Part shown: piece by piece, positions 52,709 through 61,143 of the stretch
How the letters are laid out: every line of letters starts with the position of its first letter
How positions within the stretch are numbered: position 1 is the first letter of the stretch
Source of the DNA: Microbacterium arabinogalactanolyticum
GTDB taxonomy: Bacteria > Actinomycetota > Actinomycetes > Actinomycetales > Microbacteriaceae
Length of the DNA: 64,000 bases
NCBI RefSeq assembly: GCF_030268005.1
Contig: NZ_BRZC01000003.1
Coordinates: forward strand, 365,253 to 429,252
Direction of reading: 5' to 3'
Translations under genes and position numbers: made by a program
The notes under the pieces: model-generated
Databases searched by the model: none
The model's input: only the letters and a program-made list of their open reading frames with translations
Told to the model about the DNA's origin: nothing

Positions 52709-53514
52709 CGACCCTCGAGTTCAAGAACGTCACGAAGATCTACAACGTCCGCGGATCGGGGCAGATCAGGGCCCTCGACGATGTGAGCTTCACGCTCCGC
52801 TCGCATCAGACGATCGGACTGGTAGGACAGTCCGGCAGCGGAAAGTCGACGATCGCGAAGATCCTCACGCAGCTCGAGACGCCAACGCACGGCGAGGTGC
52901 TGCTCGACGGCACGCCCATCCCGCGCGGCGGGCGCGGGCTGCGCAAGTACCGGCAGCAGCTGCGCATGGTGTTCCAGGACCCGTTCGCCTCGCTGAACCC
53001 GTACCACTCCATCCGCCACCACGTCGAGCGTCCCCTGCGCCTGGACAAGGTCGTCCCGCCCGGCGAGATCGACGCCGAGGTGCGCCGGCTGCTGGAGCGC
53101 GTGAAGCTCGATCCGGATGCCGTGATGGAGCGACGCCCGCATGAGCTGTCCGGCGGGCAGCGCCAGCGCGTGGCGATCGCCCGTGCGCTGGCATCCCGGC
53201 CCGCGCTGCTGGTCGCCGACGAGCCGGTCTCGATGCTCGACGTGTCCCTGCGCCTGGGCGTGCTCAACCTGCTCGCGGACCTGCAGCGCGAGCAGGGGCT
53301 CGGGGTGCTCTACATCACGCACGATCTCGCCACGGCCCGGCACTTCAGCGACGAGATCATGGTGCTCAACCAGGGCAGGGCGGTCGAGTACGGGCCGGCA
53401 GACGACGTGATCCTGAACCCGAAGAACCCCTACACGCGCGAGCTGCGCGCCGCCTCCCCCGACCCGGAGGAGTTCTTCCGGACCGCCGCGACACAGGCAG
53501 GAGGCGCACGATGA
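52705..53514 (+). CDS. ABC transporter ATP-binding protein (DppF/OppF type)
   Basis: A 269-residue ATPase with Walker A GLVGQSGSGKSTIAKIL, Q-loop MVFQDPFASLNPYHSIRHHVERPL, signature HELSGGQRQRVAIARAL, Walker B LLVADEPVSMLDVSLR and the H-loop YITHDLATARHFSD. The ATG at 52705 overlaps the upstream stop codon; a longer reading frame upstream is not needed. The C-terminal tail (NPKNPYTRELRAASPDPEEFF) fits the OppF type. Coupled to the permease gene by ATGA. Confidence 0.93.
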   Translation: MTTLEFKNVTKIYNVRGSGQIRALDDVSFTLRSHQTIGLVGQSGSGKSTIAKILTQLETPTHGEVLLDGTPIPRGGRGLRKYRQQLRMVFQDPFASLNPYHSIRHHVERPLRLDKVVPPGEIDAEVRRLLERVKLDPDAVMERRPHELSGGQRQRVAIARALASRPALLVADEPVSMLDVSLRLGVLNLLADLQREQGLGVLYITHDLATARHFSDEIMVLNQGRAVEYGPADDVILNPKNPYTRELRAASPDPEEFFRTAATQAGGAR

Positions 53515-54629
53515 GCGCGGAGCAGACATCGGCGGAGGCGGTGGACCGGGCATCCGCGGAGCAGCCCGCCATCACGGAGGCGACCGACCCGACACTGGTC
53601 GGGACGACGGCGACGAAGGCCGAGCACGGCGGCATCCGCGTGCCCTGGCGGTTCATCGCCAGTCGCGTCGCGTTCTACGCGTTCACGGCCTGGGCGGCGA
53701 TCACCATCAACTTCTTCCTCCCCCGGCTGATGAAGGGCGACGCGGTCGACGCGTACATGGCGCGCAGTCAGGGACAGCTCACGCCGGATGCCGAGAAGGC
53801 GCTGCGCATCCTGTTCGGCCTGGACAAGTCCATCCCGCTCTGGCAGCAGTACCTCACCTACTGGGGCAACCTGCTGCACGGCGATCTGGGCGTCTCGATA
53901 TCCACGGGCATGGCGCCGGTGGGTCAGGCGATCGCCGCGGCGCTGCCGTGGACGCTCGGGCTGGTGGGCGTGGCGACCGTGATCTCGTTCATCATCGGCA
54001 CCGTGCTCGGCGCCGTGATCGGATGGAAGCGGGGCGGCAGGCTCGACTCGCTGGTGCCCATCACCACGTTCCTCGGCACCGTGCCCTACTTCTGGCTCGG
54101 CCTGATCTTCATCGCGGTGTTCGCCACCCTGCTCGGATGGTTCCCCGCGGGCCACGCGTACGAGGTGGGCGTCGAGCCTGGTTGGAACGGCGAGTTCATC
54201 TCGCAGGTCGTCTCGCACGCCGCGCTCCCCGTGATCACGATCGTGCTCGTCTCCCTGGGCGGCTGGGTGCTCGGGATGCGCAACATGATGCTCACTGTGC
54301 TCGACGAGGACTACGTCACCGTCGCCCAGGCGAAGGGCATGCCCGACAACCGCGTGCTGTGGCGCTATGCCGCTCGCAACGCCGTGCTGCCCCAGATCCA
54401 GAGCTTCGCCCTGGCCCTCGGGTTCATCGTCGGCGGCACGATCGTGATGGAGATGGTGTTCTCCTACCCGGGCATCGGCCTGCTGCTGCTCAGCGCGACC
54501 AACGCCAAGGACTTCGCCCTGATGCAGGGGATCTTCCTCGTGCTGGTCCTCGCCGTGCTGATCGCCAACATCCTCGCCGACATCGCCTACGCGATCCTCG
54601 ACCCCCGCACCCGGCAGACGGAGGCCTGA
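53511..54629 (+). CDS. ABC transporter permease (DppB/OppB type)
   Basis: A 372-residue permease with a ~45-residue hydrophilic N-terminal extension, then six helices. The family strings are FFLPRLMKGDAVDAYMARSQG, LGLDKS-like (FGLDKSIPLWQQYLTYWGNLLHGDLGVSIS) and the EAA loop DYVTVAQAKGMPDNRVLWRYAARNAVLPQIQ that contacts the ATPases. It pairs with the next gene product. Confidence 0.92.
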   Translation: MSAEQTSAEAVDRASAEQPAITEATDPTLVGTTATKAEHGGIRVPWRFIASRVAFYAFTAWAAITINFFLPRLMKGDAVDAYMARSQGQLTPDAEKALRILFGLDKSIPLWQQYLTYWGNLLHGDLGVSISTGMAPVGQAIAAALPWTLGLVGVATVISFIIGTVLGAVIGWKRGGRLDSLVPITTFLGTVPYFWLGLIFIAVFATLLGWFPAGHAYEVGVEPGWNGEFISQVVSHAALPVITIVLVSLGGWVLGMRNMMLTVLDEDYVTVAQAKGMPDNRVLWRYAARNAVLPQIQSFALALGFIVGGTIVMEMVFSYPGIGLLLLSATNAKDFALMQGIFLVLVLAVLIANILADIAYAILDPRTRQTEA

Positions 54630-54631
54630 TC

Positions 54632-55693
54632 ATGACCGCTCCCACGCAGAACCTGATCGCCCAGCAGGCGTTCACCGCGCCCCCGGCGCCGCGGCGGAAG
54701 ACGTTCTGGAGTCAGCTCGCCGCATCGATGGCGATGTTCAGCAACGCCAAGTCGGCCACGGGGCTCGTCATCCTCGCGATCTTCACGCTGGTCGCCATCC
54801 TCGCGCCGCTGATCGCCCCATACGACCCGACCGCGCAGCACCTCGACCAGACGCTGCAGCCGCCGTCGCTCCAGCACCTGCTGGGGACGACCCACATCGG
54901 CGAGGACGTGTTCAGCCAGATGGTCTACGGCACCCGCGGCGTGCTCGTGGTCGGATTCCTGGCGACGATCATGGCCACGGCGGTCGCGATCGTCGTCGGG
55001 GTGACAGCCGGCTACCTGCGCGGCTGGAAGAGCGAGTCGCTGTCGGCGCTGTCCAACGTCTTCCTGGTCATCCCGGGGCTGCCGCTGATGATCATCATCG
55101 CGTCGCAGTTCGCCGACCCGCCGCTGTGGGTCATCGCGGCGGTGCTGGGGCTGACCGGATGGGCGTGGGGCGCCCGGGTGCTGCGCGCGCAGACCATGTC
55201 GCTGCGCAACCGCGACTTCATCCAGGCCGCCAGGGCCAACGGCGAGCCGCTGCACCGCATCATCCTGGTGGAGATGCTGCCGAACCTCATGGCGATCATC
55301 GCCTCCAGCTTCGTGGGCACCATGACCGCCGCGGTGCTGGGGCTGACGACGCTCGCCTTCATCGGGGTGATCCCGGTGTCGAACCTGAACTGGGGCACCA
55401 TCCTGTTCTGGGCGCAGCAGAACAACGCGTTCCCGGACTACTGGTGGTGGTACGTGCCCGCCGGCCTGTGCATCGCGCTGGTCGGTGTCGCCCTGGCGCT
55501 GATCAACTTCGGCATCGACGAGTACGTCAACCCGCGGCTCCGCTCCGCGGGGGAGCGCGCTCGTGCCATGAGGAAGAAGGGCCTGGATCTGAACGCCGCC
55601 GTCACCTCGGTGCGGACGCAGCCGGCATCCGCCCGCACCGATGAGGCCGGAGCTCAGCCCGGTGAGAACCACGCGAAGGAACCGGTACGTTGA
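54632..55693 (+). CDS. ABC transporter permease (DppC/OppC type)
   Basis: A 353-residue permease: cytoplasmic N-terminus, first helix LVILAIFTLVAILAPLIAPYDP, HLLGTTHIGEDVFSQMVYG. The EAA loop reads RNRDFIQAARANGEPLHRIILVEMLPNLMAIIAS, and the C-terminal string DYWWWYVPAGLCIALVGVALALINFGIDEYVNPRLR is typical of OppC-type permeases of sugar operons. The tail is an extra ~45 residues. The stop overlaps the TTG start of the GH3 gene. Confidence 0.92.
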   Translation: MTAPTQNLIAQQAFTAPPAPRRKTFWSQLAASMAMFSNAKSATGLVILAIFTLVAILAPLIAPYDPTAQHLDQTLQPPSLQHLLGTTHIGEDVFSQMVYGTRGVLVVGFLATIMATAVAIVVGVTAGYLRGWKSESLSALSNVFLVIPGLPLMIIIASQFADPPLWVIAAVLGLTGWAWGARVLRAQTMSLRNRDFIQAARANGEPLHRIILVEMLPNLMAIIASSFVGTMTAAVLGLTTLAFIGVIPVSNLNWGTILFWAQQNNAFPDYWWWYVPAGLCIALVGVALALINFGIDEYVNPRLRSAGERARAMRKKGLDLNAAVTSVRTQPASARTDEAGAQPGENHAKEPVR

Positions 55694-58002
55694 CCTCCCA
55701 CCCCTATCAGGATGCCGCTCTGCCGACCGCCGATCGGGTGGAGGATCTGCTCAGCAGGATGACCCTCGAGGAGAAGGTCGGGCAGATGCTGCAGCTGGAC
55801 GCCCGCGAGGACCTGGACGACGCGGTGCGTTCCCGCCACGCGGGATCGATCCTGCACACCTCTCCGGAGCGGATCCTGCTGGCGAACGACCTCGTCGCGC
55901 AGACCCGGCTCCGCATCCCGCTGCTGGTGGCGGAGGACTGCATCCACGGCCACTCGTTCTGGCCCGGCGCGACGATCTACCCCACCCAGCTCGGCATGGC
56001 GGCGTCCTGGGACGCCGATCTGCTCGAGCGCGTCGCGAGGGCCACCGCCGAGGAGGTCGCCGTCACGGGCATCCACTGGACCTTCTCCCCGGTGCTGTGC
56101 ATCGCCCGCGATCTGCGCTGGGGGCGGGTGAACGAGACCTTCGGCGAGGACCCGTACCTGATCGGCGAGCTGGCGTCGGCGATGGTGCGCGGCTACCAGG
56201 GGGACGGCCTGTCGGATCGCACGGCCGTCCTCGCCACGGCCAAGCACTTCGCCGGCTACTCCGAGACACAGGGCGGGAGGGATGCCAGCGAGGCCGACAT
56301 CTCGCCCCGCAAGCTCCGCTCGTGGTTCCTGCCTCCGTTCGAGCGCGTCGCCCGGGAGGGCTGCCGCACGTTCATGCTCGGCTACCAGACCACGGACGGC
56401 GTGCCGATCACGCTGAACGACTGGCTGCTCACCGACGTCCTCAAGGGCGAGTGGGGCTACACCGGCACGCTGGTCACCGACTGGGACAATGTCGGGCGCA
56501 TGGTGTGGGAGCAGCACGTGCAGCCCGACTACGCGCACGCCGCCGCGGCCGCGACGAAGGCCGGCAACGACATGATCATGACGACGCCACGGTTCTTCGA
56601 AGGCGCGCTCGCCGCGGTGGAGCAGGGGCTGATCGCGCCGGACGCGTTCGACGACGCCGTGCGCCGCATCCTGACTCTCAAGTTCGACCTCGGGCTGTTC
56701 GAGGACCCGCGGATGCCGTCCGAGCACCTCGGCGCGGTGGTCGGCAGCCGGGCGCACGCCGACCTGAACCTCGAGGTCGCGCGGCGCTCGCTCGTCCTGC
56801 TCGAGAACGACGGGACTCTACCGATCTCGCCGGCTGCACCTGGTGGCCCGATCTCGCCGGCTGCGCCTGGTGGCCCGCTCTCGCCGGCTGCGCCTGGTGG
56901 GCCTCTCCCGCCGGCTGCCGAGCCGTTGCGGGTCGCCGTGGTCGGTCCGCTCGCCGACGATGCGCAGACCCAGCTCGGCGACTGGGCCGGCGGCTCGGGG
57001 CAGGCGGGCTGGCTGGACGGGCAGCCGCGGGAGATGATCACCACCGTGCTCGACGGGCTCCGCGCCGTCGACGGCCTCACCGTGCGTCACGCGCGCGGCG
57101 CGGACATCCTCACGCTGGTTGACGACCCGCTCGGTGCGAGGTTCCCCGACGGACAGCCGCGCCCGCCGCTGGTGGTGCCGACGCCGCCGGATCAGCGGCT
57201 GATCGCCGAGGCCGTCCGGGAGGCGGAGGCCGCGGATGTCGTCGTCGCCGTCGTCGGCGACCGGATCGAGCTGGTGGGCGAGGGGCGATCCACGGCGACG
57301 CTCGAGCTCATCGGCGGGCAGAACGCGCTGCTGGACGCGCTGATCGCCACCGGGAGACCGGTGGTGATCGTGCTGCTCGCCTCCAAGCCGCTGGTGCTGC
57401 CGGCATCCGCCTCTCGGGCCGCCGCCGTGATCTGGGCGGCGAACCCCGGGATGCAGGGCGGCCGCGCGATCGCCGAGCTGATCACCGGTGCCATCGAGCC
57501 CTCGGGACGGCTTCCCATCTCGTTCGCGCGTCACGTCGGCCAGCAGCCGACGTACTACAACCAGATCCGCGGCCAGCACGGCCACCGCTACGCCGACCTG
57601 ACCCAGTCGCCCGCCTGGGCCTTCGGCGAGGGGCTGTCGTACACGACCGTCGAGTACTCAGCGCTGACCGTGCTCTCGGCCTCGTTCGGCGCCGACGACA
57701 CGCTCGCCGCGGACGTGACGGTGACCAACACGGGCTCGCGGCCGGTGCTGGAGACCGTGCAGGTCTATGTGCGCGACTCCGTGACCAGCGTCAGCTGGGC
57801 GGACAAGGAGCTGAAGACCCACCGGCAGGTGCGGTTGGCGCCGGGGGAGTCGCAGCGCGTGCGCATCGAACTGCCCGTCGCGGACTGCACGATCGTCGAT
57901 GCCCGCGGTCGCCGGATCGTCGAGCCCGGCGACTTCGAGCTGCTGGTCGGCCCGTCGTCCCGCGACGAGGCGCTGCTGCGGGCCGGGTTCACCGTGCGCT
58001 GA
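55690..58002 (+). CDS. Beta-glucosidase/beta-xylosidase, GH3
   Basis: A 770-residue intracellular glycoside hydrolase. The (beta/alpha)8 domain has KHFAGY and RDLRWGRVNETFGEDPYL; the nucleophile Asp is in TLVTDWDNVG (D264). The second domain (VVIVLLASKPLVLP) and the C-terminal fibronectin-III-like domain (VTVTNTGSRPVLETVQVYVRD) follow. The TTG start at 55690 overlaps the permease stop codon (TTGA), so it is translationally coupled. Between domains one and two is a linker with nine-residue tandem repeats (SPAAPGG motif). It would cleave oligosaccharides brought in by the ABC transporter. Linkage choice is unknown. Confidence 0.9.
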   Translation: MTSHPYQDAALPTADRVEDLLSRMTLEEKVGQMLQLDAREDLDDAVRSRHAGSILHTSPERILLANDLVAQTRLRIPLLVAEDCIHGHSFWPGATIYPTQLGMAASWDADLLERVARATAEEVAVTGIHWTFSPVLCIARDLRWGRVNETFGEDPYLIGELASAMVRGYQGDGLSDRTAVLATAKHFAGYSETQGGRDASEADISPRKLRSWFLPPFERVAREGCRTFMLGYQTTDGVPITLNDWLLTDVLKGEWGYTGTLVTDWDNVGRMVWEQHVQPDYAHAAAAATKAGNDMIMTTPRFFEGALAAVEQGLIAPDAFDDAVRRILTLKFDLGLFEDPRMPSEHLGAVVGSRAHADLNLEVARRSLVLLENDGTLPISPAAPGGPISPAAPGGPLSPAAPGGPLPPAAEPLRVAVVGPLADDAQTQLGDWAGGSGQAGWLDGQPREMITTVLDGLRAVDGLTVRHARGADILTLVDDPLGARFPDGQPRPPLVVPTPPDQRLIAEAVREAEAADVVVAVVGDRIELVGEGRSTATLELIGGQNALLDALIATGRPVVIVLLASKPLVLPASASRAAAVIWAANPGMQGGRAIAELITGAIEPSGRLPISFARHVGQQPTYYNQIRGQHGHRYADLTQSPAWAFGEGLSYTTVEYSALTVLSASFGADDTLAADVTVTNTGSRPVLETVQVYVRDSVTSVSWADKELKTHRQVRLAPGESQRVRIELPVADCTIVDARGRRIVEPGDFELLVGPSSRDEALLRAGFTVR
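56821..56928 (+). repeat. 27-bp in-frame tandem repeat in the GH3 linker
   Basis: Three full near-identical 27-base units and a decayed fourth encode PISPAAPGG, PISPAAPGG, PLSPAAPGG, PLPPAAEPL. Position is just after LLENDGT, where GH3 enzymes normally go straight into the second domain. Probably a flexible linker that expands by slippage. Confidence 0.85.
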
Positions 58003-58048
58003 CCCCGCGCGGTCGTCGCCGCGCGCCGCGACGCGCTCTCGTATGCCC

Positions 58049-58135
58049 GTGCGCTTGGCGCGGGAATGTGCGCTTCGCGCGGACGGATGCTGTGATTCGG
58101 TCCGCGGGAAGCGCACATCTCCGCGCGAAGTGCTC
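58049..58135. repeat. Four-part mirror repeat element D (19-bp period)
   Basis: GTGCGCTTGGCGCGG (58049) and GTGCGCTTCGCGCGG (58068), then CCGCGGGAAGCGCAC (58102) and CCGCGCGAAGTGCTC (58121): offsets are 19 bp on both sides. The inner arms extend to 19 bases (58066-58084 with 58100-58118) with one mismatch around a 15-base loop. It lies between the convergent GH3 and lacI genes and would act as a bidirectional terminator at least. Confidence 0.85.
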
Positions 58136-58185
58136 GGCGCGGTCGCGCCTGCGCCTGCGCCGCCGCACGCAGGACCAGCCCGCGA

Positions 58186-59187
58186 TTACACTCGCGCGGT
58201 CGTGCCGCGGACGATCAGCTCGTAGGGCAGCTCGCCGCCGGGGGCATCCGCACCGCCCTCGAGCTGCGCGAGGATCGCCTGCGCGGCGCGCTCGCCCTGC
58301 GCCATCGGGAACTGGTCGACGGTCGTGAGCTGGAAGAACTCGCCCAGCTCATGCCCGTCGATCCCGACGATCGAGAGGTCCTGCGGCACCCGGAAGCCCA
58401 GATCGCGGGCGGCGAGGATCGCGCCGATCGCCATCTCGTCAGATGCTGCGAAGATCGCCGTCGGACGAGGGCCGGGGCGCCCCAGCAGCTGCTTGGCCGC
58501 GCGGAAGCCGCCGTCGACGGTGAAGTCCGCGGGCTCCAGGAAGGCGTGGTTCGGGGTGATCCCGGCATCCGTCAGCGCCTGCTCGAAGCCGAGCCGGCGC
58601 TGGGTCGGGATGTGGAAGTCGATGTCGAACTCCGGGTTCGCGCCGATGTGCGCGATGTCGCGGTGGCCGAGGCCGATCAGGTGATCGGTCGCCAGGCGGG
58701 CGACCGCGGTGTCGTCGACGGTGAGCGTGCGCAGCCGCGGGTTCGGGCCGCCGATCGCGATCACCGGCAGCCCCAGGTCGAGCAGCTGGCCGGTCTCGTC
58801 GTCGTCGAGCTCGATGGACACGGCGACGACCGCGTCCACGCGCTGGCGACGCAGGAACGTGGAGAACACCTCTCGCCGGACGGCGGCATCGGCGGTGATG
58901 TTGTAGAGCGTGATGTCGTAGCCTGCGCGCATCAGGGCGCTGGTCGCGCCCGAGAGCACCGTGCTGAAGAACCAGCGGTCCAGGAACGGGACGATCACGC
59001 CGACGTTCTGCGTGCGGCCGGATGCCAGGCTCGACGCCCGCGAGGAGACGACGTACCCGAGGGTCTCGGCTGCGACGTGCACGCGATCGCGGGCGCCGGC
59101 CGAGACGTGTCCCCGTCCGCTGAGCGCTCGCGACACGGTCGCGGTCGACACCCCCGCGAGCTTGGCGACCTCGTCGATGCTCACCAT
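58186..59187 (-). CDS. LacI-family regulator of the GH13 alpha-glucosidase
   Basis: A 333-residue LacI repressor: helix-turn-helix SIDEVAKLAGVSTATVSRALSGRGHVSAG, hinge SSLASGRTQNVGVIVPFLD, sugar-binding domain with IAIGGPNPRLRTLTVDD and FAASDEMAIGAILAARDLGFRVPQDLSIVGIDGHE. It lies 106 bases downstream of the GH13 gene on the same strand with a terminator between them, and probably binds the operator at 60969. Inducer likely a maltose- or isomaltose-type sugar (inference). Confidence 0.88.
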   Translation of the reverse strand: MVSIDEVAKLAGVSTATVSRALSGRGHVSAGARDRVHVAAETLGYVVSSRASSLASGRTQNVGVIVPFLDRWFFSTVLSGATSALMRAGYDITLYNITADAAVRREVFSTFLRRQRVDAVVAVSIELDDDETGQLLDLGLPVIAIGGPNPRLRTLTVDDTAVARLATDHLIGLGHRDIAHIGANPEFDIDFHIPTQRRLGFEQALTDAGITPNHAFLEPADFTVDGGFRAAKQLLGRPGPRPTAIFAASDEMAIGAILAARDLGFRVPQDLSIVGIDGHELGEFFQLTTVDQFPMAQGERAAQAILAQLEGGADAPGGELPYELIVRGTTARV

Positions 59188-59226
59188 GTCGTCACTCCTG
59201 CTCTTCTGGTGCCGCGGGACCGGCCC

Positions 59227-59272
59227 TGCGGCGTGAGACGGCCACCGGGGAGGGCGGTCGTCTCACGCCGCA
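59227..59272 (-). terminator. Terminator between GH13 and lacI
   Basis: Perfect 14-bp arms TGCGGCGTGAGACG / CGTCTCACGCCGCA around an 18-base loop that can pair further, 21 bases past the GH13 stop codon. Would reduce read-through into lacI. Confidence 0.65.
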
Positions 59273-59293
59273 AGGCAAGTCTCGCGCACGGGA

Positions 59294-60955
59294 TCAGGCC
59301 CGGGTGAACCAGGCTGCGGTGTTCGGAGGCAGTGCGGTGCCGGCGAACGGCTCGGACTGGATCACGAACGTGACGCCCTCGCCGAGCTCGATCGGCTCGG
59401 CGCCCAGGTTCGCCACCACGTGCAGGTCGCCCCGGTGGAAGGCCACGGCAGCGGCATCCACGTCGTCCCACACCAGCGAGCCGGAGCCGAGCGCACGCGC
59501 ACGGCGCTCCGCGAGCAGCGCCTTGTACAGATTCAGGGTCGAGGCCGGGTCCTGCTCCTCGGCATCCCGGGCGAAGCCCGCCCACTCGGCCGGCTGCGGC
59601 AGCCAGGACGCGCCGGTGTCGTTGAAGCCGAACGCCGTGCCGGATGCCGTCCACGGCAGCGGCACGCGGCAGCCGTCGCGGCCGTAGCGCTCGCCGTTCG
59701 TGCGGAACCAGGTGGGGTCCTGGCGGAATTCGTCCGGGATCTCCATCGCCTCGGGGAGGCCCAGCTCCTCGCCCTGATAGACGTACGCCGAACCGGGGAG
59801 GGAGAGCATGACGGTGGTCGCCGCACGCCCGCGGGAGAGCCCGATGGCCGGGTCGGGCTTGCCCTTCGACTTCGGCCCGATGCCGTCGCCCTGCGGGCTG
59901 TCCGCCGTCAGCGCCAGGCGCGAGGCGTGCCGGATCACGTCGTGGTTCGACAGCACCCAGGTGCTCGGAGCGCCCACCTCGCCGAAGGCGTCCAGGGAGT
60001 CCCGGATGACGGCGCGCAGCGCCGCAGCATCCCACTCCGTCATCAGGTACGGGAAGTTGAAGGTCTGGTGCATCTCGTCGGGGCGCACCCAGAGAGCGGT
60101 CTTCTTCAGGGTGGGCAGCCAGGCCTCTCCGCACAGCGCGCGGTCGCCGTCGTACTCGGCCATCACCTTGTGCCAGTCGCGGTAGATGTCGTGCACCTCG
60201 TCCTGGCCCCAGTACGGCACGTTCTCCTCGCCGCCGCCCATGGAGTCCGCGTCGGCCACGGGCGCGTAGTCCGGAAGGCCGGCCTCCTTGACCATCCCGT
60301 GCGCGACGTCGACTCGGAAGCCGTCGACGCCGCGGTCGAGCCAGAAGCGCAGGATGCTGCGGAACTCCTCACGCACCTCCTCGTTGGTCCAGTCGAAGTC
60401 CGGCTGGCTGGCGTCGAAGATGTGCAGGTACCACTGTCCGGGGGTGCCGTCGGCCTCGGTCACGCGCTCCCACATGCCGCCGCCGAACACGCTCTCCCAG
60501 TTGTTCGGGGGCAGTTCGCCGTTCTCGCCTCGTCCGTCGCGGAACACGTAGCGGGCGCGCTCGGGGCTGCCGGGTGCGGCCTTGAGGGCCTGCTGGAACC
60601 AGGCGTGCTGGTCGCTGGAGTGGTTGGGGACGAGGTCGACGATCACGCGGATGCCGCGGGCGTGCGCCGCATCGAGCATGGCGTCGAAGTCGGCGAGCGT
60701 GCCGAACAGCGGGTCGACGTCACGGTAGTCGGCCACGTCGTAGCCGGCGTCCTTCTGCGGGCTCGTCATGAACGGGCTCAGCCAGATCGCGTCGACGCCG
60801 AGGCTCTTCAGGTCGTCGAGTCGCGCGGTGATGCCCGGCAGGTCGCCGATGCCGTCGCCCGAGGCGTCCGCGAACGAGCGCGGATAGATCTGGTAGATGA
60901 CGGCCGTGCGCCACCATTCGGAACCGGGGGATGCGACCTGCTCGAGCTGTGCCAT
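59294..60955 (-). CDS. Alpha-glucosidase, GH13 (oligo-1,6-glucosidase/maltase type)
   Basis: A 553-residue cytoplasmic alpha-amylase-family enzyme. Conserved regions: WWRTAVIYQIYPRSFADASGDGIGDLPGI, region I DLVPNHSSD, region II GFRVDVAHG (nucleophile D216), region III CGEAWL (acid/base E277), region IV VLSNHD (D339), and QGEELGLPEAMEIPDEFRQDP of alpha-glucosidases. It splits short alpha-glucosides. The ATG is six bases after TAGCCT with no ribosome binding site, so a leaderless transcript is likely, with a LacI operator directly upstream. Confidence 0.93.
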   Translation of the reverse strand: MAQLEQVASPGSEWWRTAVIYQIYPRSFADASGDGIGDLPGITARLDDLKSLGVDAIWLSPFMTSPQKDAGYDVADYRDVDPLFGTLADFDAMLDAAHARGIRVIVDLVPNHSSDQHAWFQQALKAAPGSPERARYVFRDGRGENGELPPNNWESVFGGGMWERVTEADGTPGQWYLHIFDASQPDFDWTNEEVREEFRSILRFWLDRGVDGFRVDVAHGMVKEAGLPDYAPVADADSMGGGEENVPYWGQDEVHDIYRDWHKVMAEYDGDRALCGEAWLPTLKKTALWVRPDEMHQTFNFPYLMTEWDAAALRAVIRDSLDAFGEVGAPSTWVLSNHDVIRHASRLALTADSPQGDGIGPKSKGKPDPAIGLSRGRAATTVMLSLPGSAYVYQGEELGLPEAMEIPDEFRQDPTWFRTNGERYGRDGCRVPLPWTASGTAFGFNDTGASWLPQPAEWAGFARDAEEQDPASTLNLYKALLAERRARALGSGSLVWDDVDAAAVAFHRGDLHVVANLGAEPIELGEGVTFVIQSEPFAGTALPPNTAAWFTRA

Positions 60956-60961
60956 GCGAAC

Positions 60962-60982
60962 AGGCTACTGGAAGCGCTTACA
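60962..60982 (-). promoter_or_regulatory. LacI operator in the GH13 promoter
   Basis: TGGAAGCGCTTACA (60969-60982) fits the LacI-family consensus TGNAANCGNTTNCA at every fixed position. It lies immediately upstream of the minus-strand -10 TAGCCT (60967-60962), so a bound repressor blocks the promoter. A second dyad ATCGAATCGGTTCGAT follows at 61000-61015. Confidence 0.75.
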
Positions 60983-61066
60983 GTTCCGGAAGTGCAGGGA
61001 TCGAATCGGTTCGATTCGGGCGTGGCGGCTGAGAGAGGTGTAAGTCGGGTGCTCGCTACCCGCCAA

Positions 61067-61141
61067 CTCTGAAGGATGAATGCGGTTCTGAAGGACGCTC
61101 GGCGCCCGCGCATCCTTCAGAACCGCGAGTGTCCTTCAGAA
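61067..61141. repeat. Four-part mirror repeat element E (19-bp period, TTCTGAAGGA core)
   Basis: CTCTGAAGGA (61067), TTCTGAAGGA (61086), TCCTTCAGAA (61113) and TCCTTCAGAA (61132): offsets are 19 bp on both sides, with a 17-base loop as in element C. The inner stem is 14 perfect pairs (GCGGTTCTGAAGGA). It lies about 100 bases past the 3' end of the reductase gene and upstream of the GH13 promoter. Core and geometry equal element C while spacer and loop differ. Confidence 0.85.
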
Positions 61142-61143
61142 GA

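Noticed and set aside
23202..61141. Transposon ends or insertion sequences
   Set aside because: No transposase, target-site duplications or inserted genes lie between the symmetric repeats; loops are only 15-20 bases.
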